A stretch of DNA of 64,000 nucleotides from Balneola sp. Its GTDB lineage: Bacteria; Bacteroidota; Rhodothermia; Balneolales; Balneolaceae. The first letter of the stretch is position 1, and each line of letters starts with the position of its first letter. The translations under genes and the position numbers were made by a program. The stretch lies in NCBI GenBank assembly GCA_002696035.1, contig NZQV01000018.1, forward strand, positions 1 through 64,000, given 5' to 3'. The notes beneath the pieces were generated by a model. That model made no database searches. It was not told where the DNA came from and was given only the letters and a program-made list of their open reading frames with translations. Below are positions 8,108 through 16,615 of the stretch, piece by piece.

Positions 8108-10855
8108 CTAATTACCTATAAACGCTTCCCCTTCCAAGATCCATTCCGGCTCGCCTTCACCTTTCAGGTAGTAGTCAAAATACTCCTTCATGCGTATGGC
8201 GTAGTCTAATTTGTTGGAGAATTTCTGCGGATGATGCGGCTCATCATGATATTGCAGGAAGATCGCATCTTTGTCGTATCGACGCATGGCCAGGTATAGC
8301 TCAATGCTTTGCTCCCACGGCACGGCGCCATCATCATCTCCGTGCATGATGAGCATGGGCGTGTTAATTCGGTCAGCATAAAATACCGGGGAATTTTCAA
8401 TATAGAGATGTGGTGCCTCCACCAGCGTTTTTCCAATGCGACTTTGCGTTTTCTCATACTGAAATTGTCGTGCCAGTCCTGAACCCCAGCGAATGCCACT
8501 GTACGCACTTGTCATATTACTGACCGGAGCTCCGGAAACAGCCGCATCAAAAATATCGGTTTGGGTGACCATGAATGCCGTTTGGTAGCCACTCCATGAA
8601 TGTCCGTGCAGACCAAGTTTGTCTTCATCGGCGATGCCCATTTCGATGAGTTTCTGGATTCCGGGCACTAAACTTTTGGTGGCAGCGAATCCAGGAGTGC
8701 CGACTTCAAATCGAATATCAGGCAGAAAAACCACGTAATCATCGCTCACATACTGTGCAAAAACAGGTCTGTGATTGGTCTTCGGCTCATTGAAATCATG
8801 CAGTCGGTTCGTAAAGAAACGATAGTAATACGTCATGATCGGATAACGCTTATTGGGATCGTAATTATCCGGTTTAATGACCACACCCTGAATGAATTTC
8901 CCATCCACACTCAGCCAGTCGATGAGCTCGGCACTGCCCCAGTTCCATTTTTCTTTGAGGTCTTCGTGAAGATTTGTGAGCTTATTCGTGCGATCAAATT
9001 TCCAGTTGTTAGCCACCCAGATATTTGGAAATTCATCATAAGCTTCGCGTTTGTACAACACCGTGTTGGCCTCTTCGGCTTTCTCTATAAAAGTGAATTT
9101 TTTATCCTCTTCCAGCAACCGGTTCACCCCAGATCGATTGGCACGAGCTGAATAAAATCCGAAATTTTTCATCAGATCGTGGTAGGAGCTCAGCAGCAGT
9201 TCTTCGTTGTTTTCGAACGGTTCATCCCAGTCTTTATTCATGCGCTCCACCCGAAAAATACGTTTGGCTTCGCGGCCTTCGCCGTTAGTGATGTTGGTCG
9301 GTTCGCTAAAGTCAGTAGGGAATCGCCAGATGTCATACTTATCGTATATCAATACAGCTTGATCATTTTCAATCCAACCGGCTATACCATAATCGGGCAC
9401 TCGGGAGGGGTAATCGTGATCTTCATCATAGAAAGGCACCGTCATATTTGACGTAATATTTCGCGATGTTCCATTTTCAATATCCAGCAGATTCCAGTTC
9501 TTATTCACATAAAAAGCGGCAAATTTACCCCCGGGCGACAGATTCACTCCTTCCGATAATTTCTTACCGATCAGAGTCCGCTCCCCTGTTTCCAGATCCA
9601 CGTAATACCAATCGTTGAAAAAGCCTTCCCAGGTCATTTCCTTTAGGTACGGCTTCTGCGAACTCCCCAAAACCACATTGGGATTGTGCGCTATGCGAAT
9701 GTCTTCCAGTTCGTGATCAGCCAGCTGCACCCACTCATTTTCGTCGAGATGATATACTGCGGTGTACAGGTGATTCTTCCGCGAATTCCAGGTATTCTTT
9801 TCATGCGTTTTGATACGCGGATCGTCATCATGCCAGATATCCAAACCACGGTCTTCCACGATATCATCAATATCATACACATCCACTTCTTCGTCCTCAT
9901 CGTCCTCTTTTTTGGAATCCAGATCGGCCATTTTTGCATCCATGAATCCGAAGAATAAGCGGCTGCCGTCATTGGTAAAGGTGAGATTATTGTTTGATCG
10001 AAGCGTGAATCCTTCGTTACCATCATCTGCATTTAGTAGCGTGAGGAGTTCTTCATTTTCTGCATCCCAGAGGTGAAGTGATGCATCGCTTTCAACATAA
10101 GAGGTATCGTACTTGGCTTTGGTGAAGGCCAGTTTTTCTTCGTCATAATCCCAGGTTAGGTTTGCATATAATCCGCTAAGCTCAGAATTGATCCGCTGAG
10201 ATTCTTCCCTATTCAGATCAAACACATACACCCCGTTGATGGTATTGGATGTATCCACAGTGGAATAGGCAAGGTAATTGGAAAGGCTATCGAAGGCCAT
10301 TTCCCGCACAAAAGGAATATCGAATTCATCTCCGGATTCAAGGTTCTTCAGCAAAAGCTTTGTTCCCAGTCGTTTGTTCTTGGATTTCAGATCCTCAACC
10401 TGTTTGCTTTGCATGTGATGGATCGCCAGCCAGCTACCATCTTCTGAAAACTGAAAACTCCGAACGCTGTCGTACTGTGAAATTCCTCCATCATTGGTAG
10501 ATAACAGCGACAATCCCTGCTGTGGTTTATCCTTTCCGTCCTTCAGTTGTTCGGCCAGTGGCACATTTCGGAAAACCGCTACCCATGCTCCGTTTGGTGT
10601 GATTTTTGGTGAAGCTCCAAGATCAATGGAATGCGTATTCCGGCCATTCGTGCTTTTAACTTCCACTTTTCCATCCCCACGATCGGGCCAGACTTCGTAG
10701 GCTACCCAATCGCCATTTTCAGAAAGTTCAATGGAACCAATATCCTCAAATTTCATTACGTCCTCGAAACTCAAAACTCCTTGTGCCGTAGCCGAAGAGG
10801 TGAGCATCAAACCAATTAAAAGAACAAAACAGTAGCGCATTTTATGGGATAGCAT
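8108..10855 (-). CDS. S9 family (prolyl oligopeptidase-type) secreted peptidase
   Basis: This 915-residue protein has a signal peptide (MRYCFVLLIGLMLTSSATAQ after a short start) and a long N-terminal beta-propeller with WD40-like PD40 strands, followed by a C-terminal alpha/beta-hydrolase peptidase domain. The probable triad is Ser753 in LHGHSWSGY, Asp842 in HGDDDGAVP and His874 in HDEPHH. The nucleophile elbow reads GHSWSG where most S9 enzymes have GxSxGG, a mild deviation. An acidic insertion (KKEDDEDEEVDVYDIDD) sits in the propeller. Such enzymes degrade peptides in the periplasm or outside the cell. It stands alone, divergent from the DinB gene. Confidence 0.9.
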   Translation of the reverse strand: MLSHKMRYCFVLLIGLMLTSSATAQGVLSFEDVMKFEDIGSIELSENGDWVAYEVWPDRGDGKVEVKSTNGRNTHSIDLGASPKITPNGAWVAVFRNVPLAEQLKDGKDKPQQGLSLLSTNDGGISQYDSVRSFQFSEDGSWLAIHHMQSKQVEDLKSKNKRLGTKLLLKNLESGDEFDIPFVREMAFDSLSNYLAYSTVDTSNTINGVYVFDLNREESQRINSELSGLYANLTWDYDEEKLAFTKAKYDTSYVESDASLHLWDAENEELLTLLNADDGNEGFTLRSNNNLTFTNDGSRLFFGFMDAKMADLDSKKEDDEDEEVDVYDIDDIVEDRGLDIWHDDDPRIKTHEKNTWNSRKNHLYTAVYHLDENEWVQLADHELEDIRIAHNPNVVLGSSQKPYLKEMTWEGFFNDWYYVDLETGERTLIGKKLSEGVNLSPGGKFAAFYVNKNWNLLDIENGTSRNITSNMTVPFYDEDHDYPSRVPDYGIAGWIENDQAVLIYDKYDIWRFPTDFSEPTNITNGEGREAKRIFRVERMNKDWDEPFENNEELLLSSYHDLMKNFGFYSARANRSGVNRLLEEDKKFTFIEKAEEANTVLYKREAYDEFPNIWVANNWKFDRTNKLTNLHEDLKEKWNWGSAELIDWLSVDGKFIQGVVIKPDNYDPNKRYPIMTYYYRFFTNRLHDFNEPKTNHRPVFAQYVSDDYVVFLPDIRFEVGTPGFAATKSLVPGIQKLIEMGIADEDKLGLHGHSWSGYQTAFMVTQTDIFDAAVSGAPVSNMTSAYSGIRWGSGLARQFQYEKTQSRIGKTLVEAPHLYIENSPVFYADRINTPMLIMHGDDDGAVPWEQSIELYLAMRRYDKDAIFLQYHDEPHHPQKFSNKLDYAIRMKEYFDYYLKGEGEPEWILEGEAFIGN

Positions 10856-10965
10856 AGATCTCGATTTTGTTTTCGTATAATGGCCTAAAGAAAGTGTATT
10901 TAGCCATCAGATGAAATATTGAACTCTCTCATTTTGGATAATTTTACCAGCCATAAATTTAAACG

Positions 10966-11535
10966 ATGAAAAATTCAGATTACACCTACGATTATTTATT
11001 GGACGCCTTTCAACAGGCAAAGCAAACAGCACAGGAATTAACAGAATCTGTATCTGCAGAAATCTTTCTGAGAAAGCCTGCTGAGGACAAATGGTGCATG
11101 GGTGAAATCCTGGATCACCTGGTTCAGGCCGGTAATGAATATTTACCCCAAATAGAGAAGGGATTGAAAAAGCCTGATGAACAACTACCCAAAGGAGGAG
11201 AACCTTTCACCCCAAATTTCTTTTTTCGATGGTTTATCAAAATTGTGAGTCCGGAGTATCAGCGTGGTGTTCCCACAGTGAAACCATTTGAGCCTAAAAA
11301 AGCTGTTGAAATAGATAGAAAAGAAGTATTGGCTAATTTCCTCACTTTGCAGGATAATTTCATCAAAATTCTGAAACGAGCAAAGCTGGAACAGTTGCAT
11401 CTGGATCGAATCAAGACAAGAAACCCTGTAGTAAAGCTTGTCCCAATGTCGTTAACAGCTTGTTTTGCGATTCAGGAAGCGCACCAACGGCGACATTTTG
11501 AGCAGATGCGGGATTTGAGAGAGCGGTTTGATTAA
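10966..11535 (+). CDS. DinB/YfiT-like four-helix protein
   Basis: This 189-residue cytoplasmic protein fits the DinB_2/YfiT superfamily: N-terminal DAFQQAKQTAQEL helix, the WCMGEILDHLVQAG helix with the first metal-ligand histidine, and the C-terminal EAHQRRHFEQM helix with two more. The three histidines can bind a metal ion, as in bacillithiol or mycothiol transferases. The substrate is unknown. It is divergent from the S9 peptidase, with 110 bases between starts, and convergent with CrtZ. Confidence 0.82.
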   Translation: MKNSDYTYDYLLDAFQQAKQTAQELTESVSAEIFLRKPAEDKWCMGEILDHLVQAGNEYLPQIEKGLKKPDEQLPKGGEPFTPNFFFRWFIKIVSPEYQRGVPTVKPFEPKKAVEIDRKEVLANFLTLQDNFIKILKRAKLEQLHLDRIKTRNPVVKLVPMSLTACFAIQEAHQRRHFEQMRDLRERFD

Positions 11536-11572
11536 CCACAGAGAACGCAGAGTTTGCTACCTTCTTTTATAG

Positions 11573-11662
11573 AACCTGCGAGCGTCCGTAGATCCTCGCA
11601 GCGTTTGGTTTCTTAGCTCGAAAGTCGCAACGCTCGCAAGACTTAGCAGACGCTGCGAGGTT
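11573..11662. repeat. G+C-rich REP-like element with interleaved inverted repeats
   Basis: Two perfect inverted pairs are interleaved: TGCGAGCGT (11577-11585) with ACGCTCGCA (11630-11638), and CCTCGCAGCGT (11594-11604) with ACGCTGCGAGG (11650-11660). The order A-B-A'-B' would form a pseudoknot in RNA. The element is visibly more G+C-rich than its surroundings and fills the gap between two convergent genes. A short CCACAGAGAACGCAGAG motif precedes it at 11536-11552. Confidence 0.6.
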
Positions 11663-11697
11663 ACTCCATTTTATCCTGATATAATTTCTGGATTCAT

Positions 11698-12165
11698 TCA
11701 CCGATTGAATTTACGTTTGTGCTCGGGGTAATTGTCGTAGGGAAAAAGAAATAAACCGTATGGTTCATGGCCTTCTTTCTCTACATCCTGATGGTGACGT
11801 TGGTGAGCACGACGAATCAGCTTCATGATCTTGTTATCACTGCTGAAGGGTATGAATCGTTTGTGTGCAAACAGATCATGTATGATGAAATACAGAAGCC
11901 CGTATACAGCTATACCTGCGCCAAGGCCAAATAATGGCTGTTTAAACATCGTTGTTGCTCCATCTATCATGAACCAGATAGAAATACTTGCGAATACGAG
12001 GGAGAAAATGTCATTTAGCTCAAAGACCCCGTGATCCGGTTTATGGTGAGATTCGTGGATATTCCACAAAACTCCATGAAACAGCCAGCGATGCACACAA
12101 TAGGAAATGACTTCCATGCCCATCAAGCCAAGTAAAATGAATCCTAACAAATACAGCCAATCCAT
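11698..12165 (-). CDS. crtZ: beta-carotene hydroxylase of the fatty-acid hydroxylase superfamily
   Basis: This 155-residue integral membrane protein has four hydrophobic stretches and the complete histidine clusters of the di-iron CrtZ family: HRWLFHG, HESHH, HDLFAHKRF and RAHQRHH. Its length is that of bacterial CrtZ. CrtZ adds 3-hydroxyl groups to the rings of beta-carotene to make zeaxanthin-type xanthophylls. No other carotenoid gene is in the window. The start at 12165 fits, with the second residues WLYLLGF entering the membrane at once. Confidence 0.87.
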   Translation of the reverse strand: MDWLYLLGFILLGLMGMEVISYCVHRWLFHGVLWNIHESHHKPDHGVFELNDIFSLVFASISIWFMIDGATTMFKQPLFGLGAGIAVYGLLYFIIHDLFAHKRFIPFSSDNKIMKLIRRAHQRHHQDVEKEGHEPYGLFLFPYDNYPEHKRKFNR

Positions 12166-12314
12166 ACGTTATATTTATTTCTGTATTAAAATTTTGCTAA
12201 CCCAAAGCGCCTCAGATGGTTCTGCTCACACTCGGTTAGACCATGTCAGCTTGCGTCATCTTTCCAACTAAATTTTCGAAATAATAGTTTAAAATTCCCG
12301 CATATACACATACA

Positions 12315-12326
12315 TTACACATGTAA
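12315..12326. promoter_or_regulatory. candidate operator TTACA-CA-TGTAA before umuDC
   Basis: TTACACATGTAA is an inverted repeat with five-base arms and a two-base spacer, 24 bases before the umuD start. SOS-type umuDC operons are usually repressed through such a dyad. The sequence does not match the Proteobacterial or Bacillus LexA box, so the regulator is unknown. Confidence 0.4.
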
Positions 12327-12349
12327 ATTCTCAAGGCAACGAGGTGTAA

Positions 12350-12790
12350 ATGGAGGAACTTAAAATATATCAGGGCGGATCGGAAAAAAAGCCCAAACAA
12401 GAAAGGAAGTTATCACAAAAAGCAGAGACTGGTTTTGTGTCTCCGGCGGCCGATCATCTCCAAAAACCGCTGGACCTGGAAGAGCTGATCGTGCATCACC
12501 CCACCGCCACATTCTATGTACGTGCTGAGGGAAATGCAATGAAAGCTTCCGGTATTCACGATGGCGATATTTTAGTGGTAGACCGTTCACTCAATCCAAA
12601 TGATGGTACCATTGTGGTTGCTGCTATTGATGAAGAACCCGTCATACGACGCTTAATAAAACGTGGGGGGCGGCTGCTTTTGGTTTCAGATGATCTCAAG
12701 ATCAAACCATACGCCATTAATTCCGACACCAACTGGATGATCTGGGGAGTGGTGACACATGTGATTCATAAGTACCGTCATGAGCATTGA
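12350..12790 (+). CDS. umuD: UmuD-like S24 protein with missing catalytic dyad
   Basis: This 146-residue protein aligns along its whole length with E. coli UmuD: GFVSPAADHLQKPLDLEEL, HPTATFYVRAEGNAM, GIHDGDILVVDRS and WGVVTHVIHK. UmuD cleaves itself with a Ser60/Lys97 dyad at Cys24-Gly25. Here the serine of GDSM is Ala63 (codon GCA, GNAM), the lysine is Arg100 (VIRRL), and the P1 residue is Thr27 before Gly28. The spacings 36 and 37 are the same as in E. coli. All three changes predict a protein that cannot process itself. The gene overlaps umuC by 11 bases and is otherwise intact, so it is probably functional in uncleaved form. The GAGG in ACGAGGTGTAA serves as ribosome site. Confidence 0.9.
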   Translation: MEELKIYQGGSEKKPKQERKLSQKAETGFVSPAADHLQKPLDLEELIVHHPTATFYVRAEGNAMKASGIHDGDILVVDRSLNPNDGTIVVAAIDEEPVIRRLIKRGGRLLLVSDDLKIKPYAINSDTNWMIWGVVTHVIHKYRHEH

Positions 12791-14114
12791 GCCAGAATCA
12801 TACAATAACCGCAGTTCCATTGTGTATGCCATGGTAGACTGCAACAACTTTTATGCATCCTGCGAACGAGCCTTTGATCCCAAACTGGAGGGCCGACCCG
12901 TTGTCATTCTTTCCAACAATGATGGTTGCGTGATCGCCCGTTCCGAGGAGGCTAAAGAGTTGAATATTCCCATGGGGGCTCCGGAATTCAAATACCGAAA
13001 TTTCTTTAAAGAACGCGGAGTCGTCGTTCGATCCTCCAACTACCCGCTGTATGGCGATATGTCGCGCCGGGTAATGGAGACGCTGCGCCGACTCACCCAC
13101 GATATTGAAGTTTATAGCATTGATGAAGCCTTCGCCGAGCTTTCCACCAATACCTATACTGACCTGGAAGAATATGGCAAGATCATTAAAAACACCGTTT
13201 ATCAATGGACCGGGATTCCCGTTTCGGTGGGTATTGCACCCAGTAAGACTCTGGCCAAAATTGCTAACGAAACGGCCAAACGAAATCTCTTATATAACGG
13301 TGTTTTGAGTTTGTGTGACAATGCCGGTACCGATGCCATTCTTAAACAAATGCCTTTGCAGAAAGTTTGGGGAATTGGACATAGCCTGACTATTCGGCTG
13401 AATCGTTACAATATTTCTACAGCCTATCACCTAAAACAAAAGGTTAACAACAAGCGATGGGTTCGGAAGCATCTCAATGTAACCGGATTGCGAACCGTGC
13501 TGGAATTGAATGGACTTCCCTGCATGAAATTAAGTGAAGCGCTGGAAACGCGGAAAGGGATCTTAACCTCCAGAATGTTTGGCAAGCCGCTCTACGATCT
13601 GCCGGATATTCAGGAAGCTGTAGCGACTTTCATTTCCCGGGGAGCTGAAAAATTACGGGCTCAAGGCTCGGTTGCTTCCAATCTTCAGGTAACACTGATC
13701 GGGGATAAGTTCAAAGATCCCAAGTCAAAATATAAATATGGAGCTTATACCTCTTTTAAGGTTCCCACCGCCCATACTCCAACTTTGATCCATGCCGGAA
13801 AACGAATCGCAGCAGCTGTTCATCTCCCCAACACCAAATATAAAAAAGCGGCCATCATGCTAACCGGACTCGTTCCCCACAGCGAAGTACAAATGGACCT
13901 CTTTGATCCCGACCTATACACTCAGCAACAATTTCGACTCATGGAATGCATCGATCAGATCAATACCAAGCACGGACGTAATAAGGCGGCCTTTGCTGCA
14001 ACGGGATTGCATCGTAAAAATAATGAGGAAGCTACATGGAAGATGAATCAAAACTTTTTAAGCAAACGATACACTACAGACTGGAATGATATTATGGCTG
14101 CCAAAACTGAGTGA
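12780..14114 (+). CDS. umuC: Y-family DNA polymerase V catalytic subunit
   Basis: This 444-residue protein has the Y-family palm signatures YAMVDCNNFYASCERAF near the N-terminus and YSIDEAFAEL around residue 110, which supply the metal-binding acidic residues. The PSKTLAKIANETAKR finger segment follows, then helix-hairpin-helix and little-finger regions and a C-terminal DUF4113 (LMECIDQINTKHGR, TDWNDIMAA). It carries out error-prone translesion synthesis, normally as a complex with processed UmuD. Its start overlaps the end of umuD by 11 bases, indicating translational coupling. All motifs look intact, in contrast to the changed UmuD. Confidence 0.93.
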   Translation: MSIEPESYNNRSSIVYAMVDCNNFYASCERAFDPKLEGRPVVILSNNDGCVIARSEEAKELNIPMGAPEFKYRNFFKERGVVVRSSNYPLYGDMSRRVMETLRRLTHDIEVYSIDEAFAELSTNTYTDLEEYGKIIKNTVYQWTGIPVSVGIAPSKTLAKIANETAKRNLLYNGVLSLCDNAGTDAILKQMPLQKVWGIGHSLTIRLNRYNISTAYHLKQKVNNKRWVRKHLNVTGLRTVLELNGLPCMKLSEALETRKGILTSRMFGKPLYDLPDIQEAVATFISRGAEKLRAQGSVASNLQVTLIGDKFKDPKSKYKYGAYTSFKVPTAHTPTLIHAGKRIAAAVHLPNTKYKKAAIMLTGLVPHSEVQMDLFDPDLYTQQQFRLMECIDQINTKHGRNKAAFAATGLHRKNNEEATWKMNQNFLSKRYTTDWNDIMAAKTE

Positions 14115-14124
14115 TGGTGAATAG

Positions 14125-14234
14125 GTGATATAGTGACACGGTGATATGGTGGAAAGTAACTTTGCAAAAATAGACCAAAGGAGAATTCTAAGTTTTCAAT
14201 CCTGGACCCACCAAATACAAGAACACTATATCAC
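14125..14234. repeat. intergenic inverted repeat with word-like direct repeats
   Basis: GTGATATAGTG (14125-14135) is the exact reverse complement of CACTATATCAC (14224-14234). Inside lie variants such as GGTGATATGGTGG and CCACC. The right arm overlaps the stop of the FAD oxidoreductase gene. It may act as a two-way terminator between convergent genes, or be the remains of a small inserted element. Confidence 0.5.
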
Positions 14235-15326
14235 TAATTCAGAAGCTTCGCGGCCGAGTTGCATTCCCAGGGCGACGCCCATTCCGCTTAGTCCCGCAGC
14301 TATTACTGTTTTGCCTGATACTTTTTTAAGAATAGGACTTTTAGTAGACGTAAATCCCATTATGCCCGACCATTCTTTTTCAATTTCCCAATTGTGAGGG
14401 AGTTCTAAAACCTCGTCTGCAAACTGTATGAGGTGATCTCTGATCTTTTGATTGGTCCCGAATTCAGTTGTTGTTTCCACATCAATGTCCAAACTTCGAG
14501 CTCCACCCAGCAACATTCGGTTTTCTCCAATACCTCGAAAGTAGTAGTAACCGGCATCATAATGGTAAGTGCCCTGCCACTTCAGATCAGGGATCGGTTT
14601 CGTTACAAATACAAATCCTCTGCCGGGTTTTATATCTAGCTCAGGAAGCAATTTTGAAGTAAACGAATTCGTAGCTATCGCCAATCTATCCGCATTCAAT
14701 TCGATGCCATTCGACAGTGTAACTTGAGCAAGTTCAACATTTATGTTCTGCACCTGAGATTGCCATCTGAACTCCAGATCCAGGTTCTTTTGATACAGTG
14801 TTTTCATCATCTTCCCGGGGTGAAGACATCCTTCATGTTTTATACTGATTGCCGGAAAGCCATTATGCTCAGTTTGTTCATATACCTCTTCAACACCGGC
14901 GGCTTCTTTGAGCCATCGGTTGCAAATGTCTATATGATCCAACGCGTCGTCATACACTTGCTCGTCGGTGAAGATCTCATACGCTCCTGGCTCCCTGTAA
15001 TCCAGATTTTCATCCCCAAGCGTGGATCGAAGCAATTTCAATCCGTTAAAACGCCTCCGAATGCGATCAATGATCTTTGACTCTTCTTCGATCTTCATGT
15101 CAGCCATATGTTCTGTTACGGATCCAAAACAGGCAAACCCGGCATTTCGTGTGCTGGCCCCAATTGGGAAAAAGCCACGATCCAACACCATTACGCTCGC
15201 CTTTGGATTTTTTTTCTTGAAGAAGTGAGCCGTTGACTGACCTGTAAGTCCGCCTCCAATTACGATAAGATCGTAGGTGCGTTCATATAATTCCGATTCC
15301 CAAAAAGAGCGTTCAGCCTGTATCAT
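14226..15326 (-). CDS. FAD-dependent amino-acid oxidase-type oxidoreductase
   Basis: This 366-residue protein belongs to the DAO superfamily. A Rossmann FAD-binding motif (VIGGGLTGQSTAHFF) is at residues 20-36, the DRGFFPIGASTRNAGF segment resembles the FAD-contact loop of glycine/sarcosine oxidase-type enzymes, and the C-terminal GLSGMGVALGMQLG motif closes the cofactor site. The likely reaction is oxidation of a secondary or primary amine; the substrate is unknown. Its start overlaps the stop of the M20 gene by four bases (ATGA), so the two form an operon. Confidence 0.85.
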   Translation of the reverse strand: MIQAERSFWESELYERTYDLIVIGGGLTGQSTAHFFKKKNPKASVMVLDRGFFPIGASTRNAGFACFGSVTEHMADMKIEEESKIIDRIRRRFNGLKLLRSTLGDENLDYREPGAYEIFTDEQVYDDALDHIDICNRWLKEAAGVEEVYEQTEHNGFPAISIKHEGCLHPGKMMKTLYQKNLDLEFRWQSQVQNINVELAQVTLSNGIELNADRLAIATNSFTSKLLPELDIKPGRGFVFVTKPIPDLKWQGTYHYDAGYYYFRGIGENRMLLGGARSLDIDVETTTEFGTNQKIRDHLIQFADEVLELPHNWEIEKEWSGIMGFTSTKSPILKKVSGKTVIAAGLSGMGVALGMQLGREASELVI

Positions 15327-16507
15327 TGGTGGTCAAAAACTAAGCTTACCATGAGTGGAGTTGCGATCTCGAAAAAACGATCGTCCACATTATATTTGGA
15401 ATGATGCCAGGGGTAGAATGAATCCGCTTCTTCGCTACCACTACCTACAAAAAAGAACGCGCCGGGAAATTGCTGCTGATAGAACGCAAAATCTTCTCCC
15501 GCCATAATGGGTCGACGCATTTCGATGGCAATTTCATCTCCAAAAAGTGTGCGAGCTGAATTCAACACCGTTTGTGCTTCTTTTTCGGAATTGATAACGG
15601 CCGGGTAGCCTTTATTAAAATCCAGTTTATAACTTCCACCGGCTGACTCTGTAATTCCTTTTGCCAGGGCCTCCAGCTTCTTGATCACTAAATCTTCCGT
15701 GTCTGGAGATAACGTCCTCGCAGTTCCCCATAACTTCACTTTTTCCGGAATTATGTTATGAGCAGAGCCCCCCTCCACTCTTCCGATCGTTACCACAACA
15801 GGTTCTGTGGGATCCACATTACGACTGGCGATCGTTTGAACCGCGTTGATGTATTGAGCGGCCAAAACCACGGGATCAACTGTTTCATGCGCCCGGGCTG
15901 CATGCCCTCCTTTTCCGATGATCTCCACCTCAAACTCAGATGTTGACGCCATCAGCGGACCTACCTTTGTAGCCATGGTTCCGGCTTTATGCATCGGTGA
16001 AGTATGAATTCCAAAAATAGCATCTACGCCTTTTTCTTGCAGGAAACCGGTTTCTGTTAAAAGCTTTCCTCCCCCCGGAAGTTTTTCTTCGCCGGGTTGA
16101 AATACCAGCAACACCGTTCCTTCAATATCATCCTGAAGGTCTTTCAATATCTTGGCTGCCGCAAGTAGATTCGCAGTGTGTGCATCATGTCCGCAACAGT
16201 GAGCAACCCCTTTATTTTTTGAAAAGAATTCCGACTTTGCTTCCCCTTCTTCCTGAATAGGCAGCGCATCAATATCAGCACGAAGGGCGATCACCCGATC
16301 GGATTTCTGCCCGCCTTCCAGAATTCCTACACAACCTGTTTCGAGTGGACTTTCATAGGGTATTCCCAACTTATCCAGTTCCCTTTTAATAAACTTGGTA
16401 GTCTCAAATTCCTTGAAACTTAGCTCGGGATGTTGATGTAAGTAGCGTCTTATTTTAATAGCATCAGGCAAGTATTTGTCTGACAATTCTTTGATTTTCG
16501 AATGCAT
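15323..16507 (-). CDS. M20 family amidohydrolase (hippurate hydrolase/IAA-amino acid hydrolase type)
   Basis: This 394-residue cytoplasmic enzyme has the M20D metal-binding set: HCCGHDAHTANLL, FQPGEEKLPGGG, GIHTSP and a late HHSKYNVDD. A dimerisation lid domain (GKGGHAARAHETVDPV) lies between. Such enzymes hydrolyse N-acyl or amide bonds of amino acids. It is the first gene of an operon with the FAD oxidoreductase, suggesting sequential release and oxidation of an amino acid or amine, which is inference. Confidence 0.88.
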   Translation of the reverse strand: MHSKIKELSDKYLPDAIKIRRYLHQHPELSFKEFETTKFIKRELDKLGIPYESPLETGCVGILEGGQKSDRVIALRADIDALPIQEEGEAKSEFFSKNKGVAHCCGHDAHTANLLAAAKILKDLQDDIEGTVLLVFQPGEEKLPGGGKLLTETGFLQEKGVDAIFGIHTSPMHKAGTMATKVGPLMASTSEFEVEIIGKGGHAARAHETVDPVVLAAQYINAVQTIASRNVDPTEPVVVTIGRVEGGSAHNIIPEKVKLWGTARTLSPDTEDLVIKKLEALAKGITESAGGSYKLDFNKGYPAVINSEKEAQTVLNSARTLFGDEIAIEMRRPIMAGEDFAFYQQQFPGAFFFVGSGSEEADSFYPWHHSKYNVDDRFFEIATPLMVSLVFDHQ

Positions 16508-16615
16508 GAATTTGCTCTGAATTTGGTTTAAGGAATAATAAGGATATTCTGTGAGTTGACGTAACCTTTTACAATCTATGCCGTAGTTAAACGGGTTACA
16601 AAATTAAAGGACATT

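Noticed and set aside
12301-12349. Classical LexA box before umuDC
   Set aside because: Neither CTG-N10-CAG nor CGAAC-N4-GTTCG is present. Only an unrelated dyad is seen.
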